Assembly (NCBI GenBank): GCA_049451635.1
Contig: JBMTVT010000073.1
Span: forward strand, 1 to 10,266
From: JBMTVT01 sp049451635
GTDB taxonomy: Bacteria; Bacteroidota; Bacteroidia; Flavobacteriales; Flavobacteriaceae
Direction of reading: 5' to 3'
DNA length: 10,266 nucleotides
In this document: positions 1 through 7,366 of the stretch, piece after piece
Layout of the letters: every line of letters begins with the position of its first letter
How positions within the stretch are numbered: the stretch's first letter is position 1
Made by a program: the position numbers and the translations under genes
The notes under the pieces: generated by a model
What the model saw: only the letters and a program-made list of their open reading frames with translations
What the model was told of the DNA's origin: nothing
The model's database searches: none

Positions 1-51
1 ATTATCAGTAAGATGAACAACTTTTTTATTTTAAATCATAATGCACAACGG

Positions 52-71
52 GTTTTTATCAAATTAAAAAC
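52..71. repeat. Short AT-rich inverted repeat near the left edge
   Basis: GTTTTTA (52-58) and TAAAAAC (65-71) are perfect reverse complements around a 6-base loop, and two outer pairs (AC 48-49 with GT 72-73) can be added if GG is bulged out. It could be the end of a transcript from a gene left of the window. The stem is almost all A-T pairs and such repeats arise often by chance in DNA this AT-rich. Nothing else recognisable was found in positions 1-150. Confidence 0.2.
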
Positions 72-152
72 GTGGCATAGGTCTTAAAAAAAATGTCCGC
101 CTTTTTATTGCAAGTCCAGTTGCCTAAAATAATTTAACATAAACAATTTTTC

Positions 153-160
153 TAGATTTG
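153..160 (+). promoter_or_regulatory. Possible Bacteroidota -7 promoter element of the sigma factor gene
   Basis: TAGATTTG fits the Bacteroidota housekeeping -7 consensus TAnnTTTG exactly and sits 27 bases before the start codon at 188, which would give a leader of about 20 bases. The weak point is the -33 element. The nearest upstream TTG is at 120-122, about 30 bases away, which is too far for the usual spacing of roughly 17-23 bases. This is therefore a candidate only. If real, the sigma gene would be transcribed by the primary sigma factor rather than by its own product. Confidence 0.28.
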
Positions 161-187
161 CTATAATCTTAAACTCTCATCTCAAAT

Positions 188-745
188 ATGAATCTTATAA
201 TTTTCGAAATACAAAAAGGAAATCAAAAAGTATTTAAAACATTTTTTGATAAACATTACAAGGATTTGGTTGTTTACGCCAATGGTTTTCTTTTTGATAA
301 AGATTCAAGCCAAGATGTTGTTCAGGAAGTATTTATTTATATCTGGGAAAATGCGAAAGAGCTAAATGTAGAAACCTCTTTAAAAGGTTACATTTATGCT
401 ATGGTTAGGAATAAATGTTTAAATTTTTTGAAGTCAATTAAAATTACAGACAATTATGATTTTCTCGAGTTTAATTTAAAACTAATTTCAGAACAAGTAT
501 ATGATTCTGCATCGGAAGAGGACAAGAAAATAGTTTTTCACCAAATTTTAAAAATTGTAGATACCCTTCCAGAAAAGATGAAACAGATTGTGAAATTGAA
601 ATTTTTACACAACTATAAATATTCAGAAATTGCAGCCGAATTGGATATCTCAATTAATACGGTAAAGACACAACTTAAAAGAGCAAAAATAAAAATTACT
701 GATATGGTGACTACCATTATTATTTTACTTCAAATCAAACAATAA
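188..745 (+). CDS. ECF-family RNA polymerase sigma factor (FecI-like, Bacteroidota type)
   Basis: This 185-residue protein is a group 4 (ECF) sigma factor that would direct RNA polymerase to the promoters of an uptake operon. Region 2 spans about residues 9-80. It includes a helix with DVVQEVFIYIWEN (43-55), which matches the conserved region 2.1-2.2 pattern for core polymerase contact, and then KGYIYAMVRNKCLNF (66-80), which covers the -10-binding part. Region 4 spans about 116-170, with LPEKMKQIVKLKF followed by the helix-turn-helix SEIAAELDISINTVKTQLKR (146-165) that reads the -35 element. Length and the two-domain layout without regions 1 and 3 are normal for ECF factors. The start at 188 puts the first helix at the usual distance from the N terminus. 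The short C-terminal tail is unusually hydrophobic (TTIIILLQI) but too short to call a membrane anchor. The FecR-type anti-sigma gene follows 120 bases later, the standard arrangement for a surface-signalling sigma factor. Family assignment is firm; the regulon beyond this locus is unknown. Confidence 0.95.
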   Translation: MNLIIFEIQKGNQKVFKTFFDKHYKDLVVYANGFLFDKDSSQDVVQEVFIYIWENAKELNVETSLKGYIYAMVRNKCLNFLKSIKITDNYDFLEFNLKLISEQVYDSASEEDKKIVFHQILKIVDTLPEKMKQIVKLKFLHNYKYSEIAAELDISINTVKTQLKRAKIKITDMVTTIIILLQIKQ

Positions 746-809
746 AGCTCTTTTTAAATCCAAATTATTTAGCAATTATCTTATTTTTTTAAAATTTTCT
801 TAAAATTTT

Positions 810-838
810 GTCACCCTTTTTGACTTTTTATTGTCATA
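810..838 (+). promoter_or_regulatory. Candidate ECF-sigma-dependent promoter of the anti-sigma/transporter genes
   Basis: GTCACC (810-815), 17 bases, then GTCATA (833-838) forms a plausible -35/-10 pair in the 120-base gap between the sigma and anti-sigma genes. Both halves belong to a direct repeat of TTGTCA (808-813 and 831-836). The start codon of the anti-sigma gene lies 28 bases after the second half, giving a short leader. ECF promoters generally have well-conserved -35 and -10 boxes about 16-17 bases apart, and a GTC-type -10 is common for this sigma class, so spacing and position both fit. That the neighbouring sigma factor recognises it is an inference. An operator made of a direct repeat is the alternative reading. 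Confidence 0.55.
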
Positions 839-865
839 GTACTATAAAGTCGAAAATTTGCCTAA

Positions 866-1978
866 ATGGAATTCAAATTAATTATAAAAAAACTTAACAA
901 TAATCTTTCAAAAGAAGAGGGGATTATTTTTGCCAAATGGTATAATGAATCCAATCAACATAGGCATTATTTTAAAAATGTAAAAGCTAATTATCAAAAT
1001 GATCCATTTCAGGTTGATATTGAAAAGGGATGGCTTGAGCTTGAAAGAAAAATAAATCCAATTAAATTAAAAAATAATTATTGGAAATATGCCGTAGCTG
1101 CATCTGTAATACTTTTAATAGCTGCATCTGTTGTATTTAATCAGCTTAAGAAGGATAGTATTGTCACCGAACCCATCATTGTAAATAATATAAAATCTGG
1201 TACAGATAAAGCCACATTGACCCTTGAAGATGGTTCTGTCATAACATTGGAAAAAGGGCAAAATTATGTAGATGATAACCTTAACAGTAATGGAGAGGAT
1301 TTAGTTTACAAAGCTAATGATGTAAAAACAGAAATAACATATAATTACCTAACCATCCCAAGAGGAGGACAGTTTCATTTAATACTCTCTGACGAAACAG
1401 AAGTGTGGTTAAATTCAGAAACACAACTAAAATACCCGGTAAATTTTATAGAGGGGGAAACCCGTCAAGTTGAGTTGGTTTATGGCGAAGCTTATTTTGA
1501 TGTATCACCAAGTACAGAGCATAAAGGTTCAAGATTCAAGGTTTTCAATCAATCACAAGAAGTTGAAGTATTGGGCACTGAGTTTAACATTAAAGCTTAT
1601 AAGGACGAATTGAAAATTTTCACCACTTTAGTAGAAGGTAAAGTCTCAGTTGATGGTCATGGTAAAAAACATTATTTAGTTCCTAACCAACAATCTGTTT
1701 TAAATATTAATAATAATGTTATAGATATTAATAAAGTAAATGTCTATAATGAGGTGTCATGGAAGGATGGCGTATTTATTTTTAAGAATAAATCACTTAA
1801 TGAAATTATGAAGGTATTATCGAGATGGTATGACACAGATTTTGTGTTTGAAGATAAAGAAATGGCAAATATAACCTTTAACGGAAAACTATATAAAAAT
1901 CAATCAATTGAAGAAATATTAAATTTTATAAATATTAATAATTACAAAATCAATAACAAAATCATAATTTTTAAATAG
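866..1978 (+). CDS. FecR-family transmembrane anti-sigma factor with C-terminal DUF4974-like domain
   Basis: This 370-residue inner-membrane protein should control the ECF sigma factor encoded just upstream. Residues 1-70 are the cytoplasmic sigma-binding part, helical and charged. A single membrane segment lies at about 73-92 (YWKYAVAASVILLIAASVVF), placing the rest in the periplasm. The FecR domain covers about 157-260, with the typical TIPRGGQFHLILSDETEVWLN stretch near 163-183, then GETRQVELVYGEAYFDV (197-213) and EVEVLGTEFNIKAY (232-245). The last 70 residues (GVFIFKNKSLNEIMKVLSRW, then DFVFEDKEMANITFNGKL) match the DUF4974 region of Bacteroidota FecR proteins, a small fold related to secretin/TonB STN domains and the likely contact point with the STN domain of the receptor encoded next. 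Length is normal for the phylum and no residue appears missing. Transcription may start at the promoter-like motif 810-838. FecR proteins can act both as anti-sigma factor and as activator of their sigma partner; which applies here cannot be seen. Confidence 0.93.
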   Translation: MEFKLIIKKLNNNLSKEEGIIFAKWYNESNQHRHYFKNVKANYQNDPFQVDIEKGWLELERKINPIKLKNNYWKYAVAASVILLIAASVVFNQLKKDSIVTEPIIVNNIKSGTDKATLTLEDGSVITLEKGQNYVDDNLNSNGEDLVYKANDVKTEITYNYLTIPRGGQFHLILSDETEVWLNSETQLKYPVNFIEGETRQVELVYGEAYFDVSPSTEHKGSRFKVFNQSQEVEVLGTEFNIKAYKDELKIFTTLVEGKVSVDGHGKKHYLVPNQQSVLNINNNVIDINKVNVYNEVSWKDGVFIFKNKSLNEIMKVLSRWYDTDFVFEDKEMANITFNGKLYKNQSIEEILNFININNYKINNKIIIFK

Positions 1979-2018
1979 ATAAAAAATAAAACTTAAAATT
2001 AACTAACACGGAAACATT

Positions 2019-2097
2019 ATGAAAAACTAAATACATCAATAAAAAAGAAAGGGAACAAAGTTTATATCTCGCTAAAAATCTAAGACTTTATCCCCTT
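2019..2097 (+). promoter_or_regulatory. Possible leader element: three-codon open frame plus stem-loop before the SusC-like gene
   Basis: In the 170 bases between the anti-sigma and receptor genes there is a minimal open frame ATG AAA AAC TAA (2019-2030). Nineteen bases after its stop comes an imperfect inverted repeat: 2049-2061 (AAGGGAACAAAGT) can pair with 2085-2097 (ACTTTATCCCCTT) at 11 of 13 positions around a 23-base loop. The repeat holds most of the G+C in an otherwise A/T-only stretch. No T-run follows, so it does not look like a finished terminator. It could be an attenuator, an RNA-processing or stability element, or chance. No promoter motif like the one at 810-838 was found here, so the receptor gene probably relies at least partly on read-through from the anti-sigma gene. 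Confidence 0.3.
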
Positions 2098-2148
2098 ATG
2101 ATATTATTAATCAATTAAATGTTTAACTAACTAATAAATAACAAATTT

Positions 2149-5100
2149 ATGCAAATTAAATTAATCAAAACCCTATTCTGGTTAAGAAAAAGTTTACTAA
2201 AAATTATCATGAGAGCATTAATATTTATGTTTTGTGCAACAGTTTTCAGTATTACTCCTAATAATGTATTATCTCAAAACACAAAGATTAAGATCGATAT
2301 AGATAAAGAATTTTCAATTGATGAGATATTTGATTTAATTAGTCAACAAACGGAATATGCATTTATGTATAAGACTGATTTATTTAAGAACTATCGAAAG
2401 ATAAGTCTTAAAAAAGGTGTTATACGTATGGATAAATTAATCAATGAAAGTCTTTCAGATAGTAATTTAAATGTGATTTTAACTATAGATAATACTATTC
2501 TTATTAAAGAAGCCAAAACAGTACAACAACTAATGGTTTCAGGTAAAGTAACCGACGAAACTGGTTTGCCAGTTCCTGGAGTAACAGTTTTAATAAAAGG
2601 TACAACAATTGGCACTGCTACTGACATAAATGGGTATTATACCATTATGGTTCCCAATTCAGAAAACGTATTAGTTTTTTCATCACTGGGATTTGCAACC
2701 CAGGAGGTAACAGTAGGTAGTCAAACAGTAATTAATATAGTACTTAAAGAAGAATCAGAGTCTCTTGACGAAATTGTTTTAACTGGTGTAGCTAGCGGAA
2801 CGAATAAGAAAAAATTAACTATTTCTGTTACTAAAATATCTGAAGAACAATTTAATAATGCACCAGCTACTAATGTTGGTCAAGCCTTAGTTGGTAAAGT
2901 TGCAGGTGCTAGAGTTTCAAGTTCTGGCGCCCCAGGATCAGCACCTCAAATTCAATTAAGAACAGATACTAATTTAAGTGTAGGATCATCTCCTTTAATC
3001 ATAATGGATGGTGTTATTATAAATACTTCCTTGTCCGATATTAATGCTGATGACATTGAAAGTATAGAGGTAGTTAAAGGAGCCGCAGCATCTGCTTTAT
3101 ATGGTTCACGTGCTGGTAATGGTGTAATTTCTATTACATCTAAAAGAGGAACCAGGTTAGCAGTAGGAACTTCAAATCTTGTCTTTAGAAATGAAATTGG
3201 ATTTCAAAATATTACTAGTTATATAGATTTGTCTAAACACCATGCTTACAAGCTTTCTTCAGACTGGGAACAAAATAGAGGTGTATACACAGCATATGAA
3301 GGTGTTACTTATCCGTCAGGTTATACAGGTGGTTATAATCCATTGATTGTAGGGTCAAGAACAGTTGATGATGACCATTATTTAGATAATCCTTTTGGAG
3401 TAACAAGGGATTTACAAAAAGAGTATTTCCAAACAGGTGAGACTATGACAAACTTTGTGTCTTACTCAAGCAATACAGCAAAAACAAATGTGTATGGGTC
3501 TTTTGAAAACAATACTCAAAAGGGTGTTGTGGCATTTACTGATGGCTATGAACGTCAAAATTACAGAATAAACATTGATCATGAAATTGCTCCTTGGTTA
3601 AAGTTATCTACTAGTAATTTATTTACAGATTCTAAAAATCAGAATTCAGGTGCAGGGTTTATTGAAATTCTTCTGGCTGAGCCAGATAATAATTTAAGTA
3701 TGGCTAATCCTATTGATGGACAGCCTTATTATTTAAGGCATAATCATTGGAGTGATTTTCCAAATCCTCTTTACGAGGCTTCAAAAATTGAAATTAAGGA
3801 TAAAAACTCTAGTTTTATTAATAATATTAAAGTTAATGCACGGTTAAATAGTTGGGCAAATCTGGATCTTTCACATTCCCTTGAAAAAACGAATTATGAT
3901 TACTCGTATTACAAACCATATGACACTTGGGCTATTGGATCAGGAGGAGATAATGATTATGGGCTTGTATATTCTGAAGGGGCCTTAATAAAACGTTCTA
4001 CAAATTCTAATCAAAAACAAACCCAGGTTACTTTAAATTTATCTAAAAAATTTAAAGATTTAACTGTAAATGGTAAAATTTCGGTTTTAGATGAGTCAAA
4101 TGAATCTAGTTATACTTCAGTTGGATCTAGTGAATTCGCAGTTAGGGGTTTACCAACTTTTGATGCATTTACGGTAATTAAAAATGCAAGTTCAGAAAAT
4201 ACAAAAGAACTAGCAAGAAACTATTTTGTAATTGCATCATTAGATTATAAAGACCGTTATTTAGCTGATTTGATGTTTCGTAGAGATGGGTCTTCTTTAT
4301 TTGGAGAGGAATCAAGATGGTCTAATTATTACCGTGTATCTGGTGCGTATCGAATTACAGAGGATATAGAAATCCCTGGTATAGAAGAATTGAAAATTAG
4401 AACTGCTATTGGAACAGCCGGTATTCGGCCAGGATTTAATTGGCAATATGAAACATATGATCTTAATGCTGGGATAAGTTCACCTGGACAAAAAGGAAAT
4501 AAAGCGCTTAAACCTTCAAAAACCAAAGAAATTGAATTTGGTTTAGATGTTGCATTTTTAAATAAATTTACTTTCCAAGCAAATTATGCTAAATCAATTA
4601 CAACTGATCAATTTTTGTCAGTTCCTTTAATTTCTTTTGTTAACGACGGATTTACTTCCCAATGGCAAAATGCGGGTACTATTGAGGGAAATACACTAGA
4701 ATTATCATTAGGTGCAAATTGGTATAACAAAAATGATTTCAAATGGTCAAGCAACCTTGTTTTTACTAAAAGTAAACAAAAAATAACAGAATTACCTATT
4801 TCACCTTATCAATCGGGACCTGATGGCTTATTTTACATCAAAGAGGGGGAAACATATGGTGCAATTTATGGATATACTTGGGTTACATCTTTGGATCAAA
4901 TGAGTGCACAGTTGCCAGATGGACAGACAATTAATGATTATGAGGTTAACTCCGATGGTTATGTAGTTTCAGCAGGGAGTCAAGGAACAGTATCAGAAAT
5001 CCCAATTAAATTAAAAGAAGATGGCTCGGATGCCTTTGTTAAAATAGGAGATGGATTACCAGATTTTATGCTTGGTTTATCCAACACAATAAATTATAAA

Positions 5101-5538
5101 GGATTTACATTTTATTTTTTATTTGATGTTAAAAGCGGGGGTGATATATACAATAGAAAAGCAGTGGGATTAGCAAATTATAACAGAAATGGATTTATGG
5201 ATATGTCAAATATAGCCGAAGGCAGTAAGAAAACAATTGACTATTATCAAGGGTTTTATGATGCTGGTTCTAACAATAGCTATTGGGTTGAAGATGGTTC
5301 TTTTGTTAAATTAAGAGAATTGTCGGTGGGTTATACTTTAAACAGCTCACAATTGCCATTTAGTTCTCTAAATATATTTAAAAGTATTACTGGGAAAATT
5401 GTAGGAAGAAATTTATTGACTTTTACGAAATATTCGGGTCATGATCCGGAAGTAGGGAGTATTAGAGCTCCTTATGATGCAACTAATGCATATCCTAACT
5501 ATAGAAATATTGCTCTATCTCTAACTTTTGAATTTTAA
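2149..5538 (+). CDS. SusC/RagA-family TonB-dependent outer-membrane receptor with N-terminal STN signalling domain
   Basis: This 1129-residue outer-membrane transporter would import a nutrient captured by its SusD-like partner, powered by TonB-ExbBD. In order it has a signal peptide with a long basic n-region and hydrophobic core, ending near residue 43 (VLSQ). Next is an STN domain (about 48-120; DEIFDLISQQTEYAFMY), which relays the loaded state to the FecR protein. A carboxypeptidase-regulatory-like beta domain follows (about 129-200; VSGKVTDETGLPVPGVTVLI), then a TonB-box-like DEIVLTG (207-213). The plug covers about 218-334 and contains IIMDGVIINT and the family hallmark DDIESIEVVKGAAASALYGS (301-320). 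The remainder is the 22-strand barrel, ending in the usual terminal Phe (TFEF). A start at Met21 would still leave a signal peptide, but the long n-region is common in STN-bearing SusC proteins, so 2149 is kept. The SusD-like gene follows after 15 bases. The STN domain and the adjacent sigma/anti-sigma pair point to induction by the receptor's own substrate. The substrate cannot be read from sequence, and no degradative enzyme lies nearby. Confidence 0.96.
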   Translation: MQIKLIKTLFWLRKSLLKIIMRALIFMFCATVFSITPNNVLSQNTKIKIDIDKEFSIDEIFDLISQQTEYAFMYKTDLFKNYRKISLKKGVIRMDKLINESLSDSNLNVILTIDNTILIKEAKTVQQLMVSGKVTDETGLPVPGVTVLIKGTTIGTATDINGYYTIMVPNSENVLVFSSLGFATQEVTVGSQTVINIVLKEESESLDEIVLTGVASGTNKKKLTISVTKISEEQFNNAPATNVGQALVGKVAGARVSSSGAPGSAPQIQLRTDTNLSVGSSPLIIMDGVIINTSLSDINADDIESIEVVKGAAASALYGSRAGNGVISITSKRGTRLAVGTSNLVFRNEIGFQNITSYIDLSKHHAYKLSSDWEQNRGVYTAYEGVTYPSGYTGGYNPLIVGSRTVDDDHYLDNPFGVTRDLQKEYFQTGETMTNFVSYSSNTAKTNVYGSFENNTQKGVVAFTDGYERQNYRINIDHEIAPWLKLSTSNLFTDSKNQNSGAGFIEILLAEPDNNLSMANPIDGQPYYLRHNHWSDFPNPLYEASKIEIKDKNSSFINNIKVNARLNSWANLDLSHSLEKTNYDYSYYKPYDTWAIGSGGDNDYGLVYSEGALIKRSTNSNQKQTQVTLNLSKKFKDLTVNGKISVLDESNESSYTSVGSSEFAVRGLPTFDAFTVIKNASSENTKELARNYFVIASLDYKDRYLADLMFRRDGSSLFGEESRWSNYYRVSGAYRITEDIEIPGIEELKIRTAIGTAGIRPGFNWQYETYDLNAGISSPGQKGNKALKPSKTKEIEFGLDVAFLNKFTFQANYAKSITTDQFLSVPLISFVNDGFTSQWQNAGTIEGNTLELSLGANWYNKNDFKWSSNLVFTKSKQKITELPISPYQSGPDGLFYIKEGETYGAIYGYTWVTSLDQMSAQLPDGQTINDYEVNSDGYVVSAGSQGTVSEIPIKLKEDGSDAFVKIGDGLPDFMLGLSNTINYKGFTFYFLFDVKSGGDIYNRKAVGLANYNRNGFMDMSNIAEGSKKTIDYYQGFYDAGSNNSYWVEDGSFVKLRELSVGYTLNSSQLPFSSLNIFKSITGKIVGRNLLTFTKYSGHDPEVGSIRAPYDATNAYPNYRNIALSLTFEF

Positions 5539-5553
5539 TTAAAAAATATAATT

Positions 5554-7038
5554 ATGAAAAATATAATAAAAAGCATTCTTTTATTAGGATTTATTTTCTT
5601 CACATCTTGTACTAGAGATTTAGAAGTTTTAAATGAAAACGAACCTGATTTTTTAAAAGTTTACTCAGACGCTGCTGATGTTAAAAATTTAGCTGGAAAT
5701 TTATACAATACCTTTTATTTTCAAAATGAATATACTTTGAAGATGTTATTCGCAGTTGCTGCTGATAATTTTTCAAGTTCTGTGTCATGGCTGGTTGGTG
5801 TGCAGGATGTGAGTTGGGAGCCACGAAAAGCTTGGAACAACACTCCAGGCTATAGATTTGAGTCTTCTACTAGTTATCCTTTTAATGAAATGTATAAAGT
5901 TATAAATACCTCATCACTAATCATCAAATCATTAGATAATGGCGTTGAAATAGGCAAAGATGGAGCTGATAATGATTTAGTAAGAGCTTTTGCCCGTTTT
6001 AATATGGGAATCTCATATGGTATGCTAGCACTTTCTTTTGATAAAGCATTTATTGTTGATGAAAAAAGTACGCTAACCAACGCATCATTAGGCGATGCTA
6101 AAACATATAAAGAAGTTGCATCACAAGCAATTATATATTTAGACGAAGCGATCTCTATATTATCTAAAAATTCTTATAACATTCCTGCTAATTGGATGGG
6201 TTCTCCTGGGGATCTACCTAGCAATATACTTTCGCAATATGCAAATTCATGGGCTGCCAGAATACTTTCAAATTTACCAAGAAACTCAACTGAATTAGCT
6301 TCAGTAGATTGGACAGCAGTTAAGAAATATGCAGATGCAGGAATTACAAGCGATTTTAACATTTTACTTGATGGTTGGGGTAGATGGCAAAGTTATGGTG
6401 GATACTACCTAACAGCCGGTTTGGCTGTAACTGATATGTACGTTGTAAATAAATTAGATCCAACTATGCCAGATCATTGGGATGATGATCCTAATTTTAT
6501 TCATCCACCAGCTTCAACAAATCCAAATGCAGATAAACGAATTGAAACGGATTTTGCTTATATATCATCTAATACTTTTCCAGGAGATCGAGGATATTAT
6601 CATTGGTCAAATTATAGATGGAAAAGATTAAATCTCCTTTTTTCAACAGCTAATGGGCCAATGCCTGAATTCATGCTTGCTGAAAATGACATGTACAAAG
6701 CAGAAGCATTAGCTTATACCGACAATTTAGCAGAAGCGGCATCTATAATTAATGCAGGTACACGAACTACAAGAGGACAATTACCGCAAGTACCTGCAAA
6801 TCTTACGGATATTATTGAGGCCATTCATCACGAACGTATTATAGAAATGATGTATACTGGAACTGGTTTGCAATTTTTTGAAATGAGAAAGAGAAATCTT
6901 CTGCAAAAAGGAACTCCGTTACATTTTCCATTACCAGCTAAAACATTGGAAACTTTTGGTGAATTACCACCGTTTTACACTTTTGGAGGACCAGATGGGC
7001 AAGACGGAATCAATGGATCAAATGGTGGTTGGAGATAA
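5554..7038 (+). CDS. RagB/SusD-family surface-exposed substrate-binding lipoprotein
   Basis: This 494-residue lipoprotein is the partner of the SusC-like receptor and forms the lid that binds substrate over the barrel. The start gives a lipoprotein signal peptide with the lipobox FFTSC, so Cys19 would be acylated and anchored. Acidic and Asn residues after it (TRDLEVLNENEPDF) resemble export signals of Bacteroidota surface lipoproteins. The N-terminal SusD part follows, with helical repeat regions near 140-205 (VRAFARFNMGISYGMLALSF, then YLDEAISIL). The C-terminal part has MPEFMLAENDMYKAEALAYT (370-389) and HHERIIEMMYTGTGLQFFEM (425-444), both conserved RagB/SusD features. Two aromatic clusters, W275/W278/Y281/Y284/Y285 and Y348/Y349/W351/Y354/W356, could contribute to a ring-stacking ligand site, though this is inference. 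The tail is rich in Gly, Asp and Asn (GPDGQDGINGSNGG, 479-492) and could be flexible or bind calcium. The gene lies 15 bases after the receptor gene and is surely co-transcribed. A perfect inverted repeat 147 bases downstream probably ends the operon. Confidence 0.95.
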   Translation: MKNIIKSILLLGFIFFTSCTRDLEVLNENEPDFLKVYSDAADVKNLAGNLYNTFYFQNEYTLKMLFAVAADNFSSSVSWLVGVQDVSWEPRKAWNNTPGYRFESSTSYPFNEMYKVINTSSLIIKSLDNGVEIGKDGADNDLVRAFARFNMGISYGMLALSFDKAFIVDEKSTLTNASLGDAKTYKEVASQAIIYLDEAISILSKNSYNIPANWMGSPGDLPSNILSQYANSWAARILSNLPRNSTELASVDWTAVKKYADAGITSDFNILLDGWGRWQSYGGYYLTAGLAVTDMYVVNKLDPTMPDHWDDDPNFIHPPASTNPNADKRIETDFAYISSNTFPGDRGYYHWSNYRWKRLNLLFSTANGPMPEFMLAENDMYKAEALAYTDNLAEAASIINAGTRTTRGQLPQVPANLTDIIEAIHHERIIEMMYTGTGLQFFEMRKRNLLQKGTPLHFPLPAKTLETFGELPPFYTFGGPDGQDGINGSNGGWR

Positions 7039-7366
7039 CTATTAAAACTTATTGAGAAAACCTCTGATTTTGAATGCTCTATATTAGTAGTTATAATATA
7101 CATCATGTTGTAATATCTAATAAAAAAAATAAGTTATAAATATTATTTGAAGAATTAATTTATTTGAATTAGTTAATTTGTTCTTAAGGTTCCAAATAAA
7201 TTTATTTGGAACCTTATATTAAGTTTAACTTAACTTCTAAATATGATTGCTGTTATTTATTGTTTTTTGAATACTAAGTTGTAAAAAAAATAGAAATCAA
7301 ATATTGTTAAGAGCTTTAAATCAATCAATAAAATAGGTTTTATTCAATTACTAAATTAAAATTATT
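7039..7366. other. 328-base non-coding gap between the SusD-like and thioredoxin-like genes
   Basis: No open frame here has coding character on either strand. The only clear structure is the 32-base perfect palindrome at 7185-7216, listed separately. The 10-mer AATTTATTTG occurs at 7157-7166 and again inside the palindrome at 7199-7208, so the upstream copy could compete for pairing with the palindrome's left arm (7193-7202). The last 150 bases must hold the promoter of the thioredoxin-like gene if the palindrome terminates. The best -7 look-alike is TAGGTTTT (7334-7341), one base off TAnnTTTG, but the nearest upstream TTG (7304-7306) is about 27 bases away, so no promoter is called. Confidence 0.6.
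7185..7216. terminator. Perfect 32-base inverted repeat, probable terminator of the sigma/SusCD operon
   Basis: Positions 7185-7200 (TAAGGTTCCAAATAAA) are the exact reverse complement of 7201-7216, so RNA from either strand can form a hairpin of about 14 pairs with a 4-base loop, with GGTTCC/GGAACC forming the strong lower part. It lies 147 bases after the SusD-like stop codon and 151 bases before the next start, a sensible place for a transcription end. There is no pure T-run right after it (ATATTAAGTTTAACTT follows), so termination may be imperfect. A dyad-binding regulator site is the alternative. Confidence 0.6.

Noticed and set aside
95..116. GTCCGCCTTTTT with a second GTC at 114, resembling the candidate sigma-dependent promoter at 810-838
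   Set aside because: The distance between GTC elements is 19 bases here against 23 there, and the bases after GTC differ, so it would not be read by the same sigma factor.
2391..2627. A - strand frame inside the SusC-like gene
   Set aside because: It overlaps the STN and carboxypeptidase-regulatory-like domains of the receptor, which are clearly coded on the + strand.
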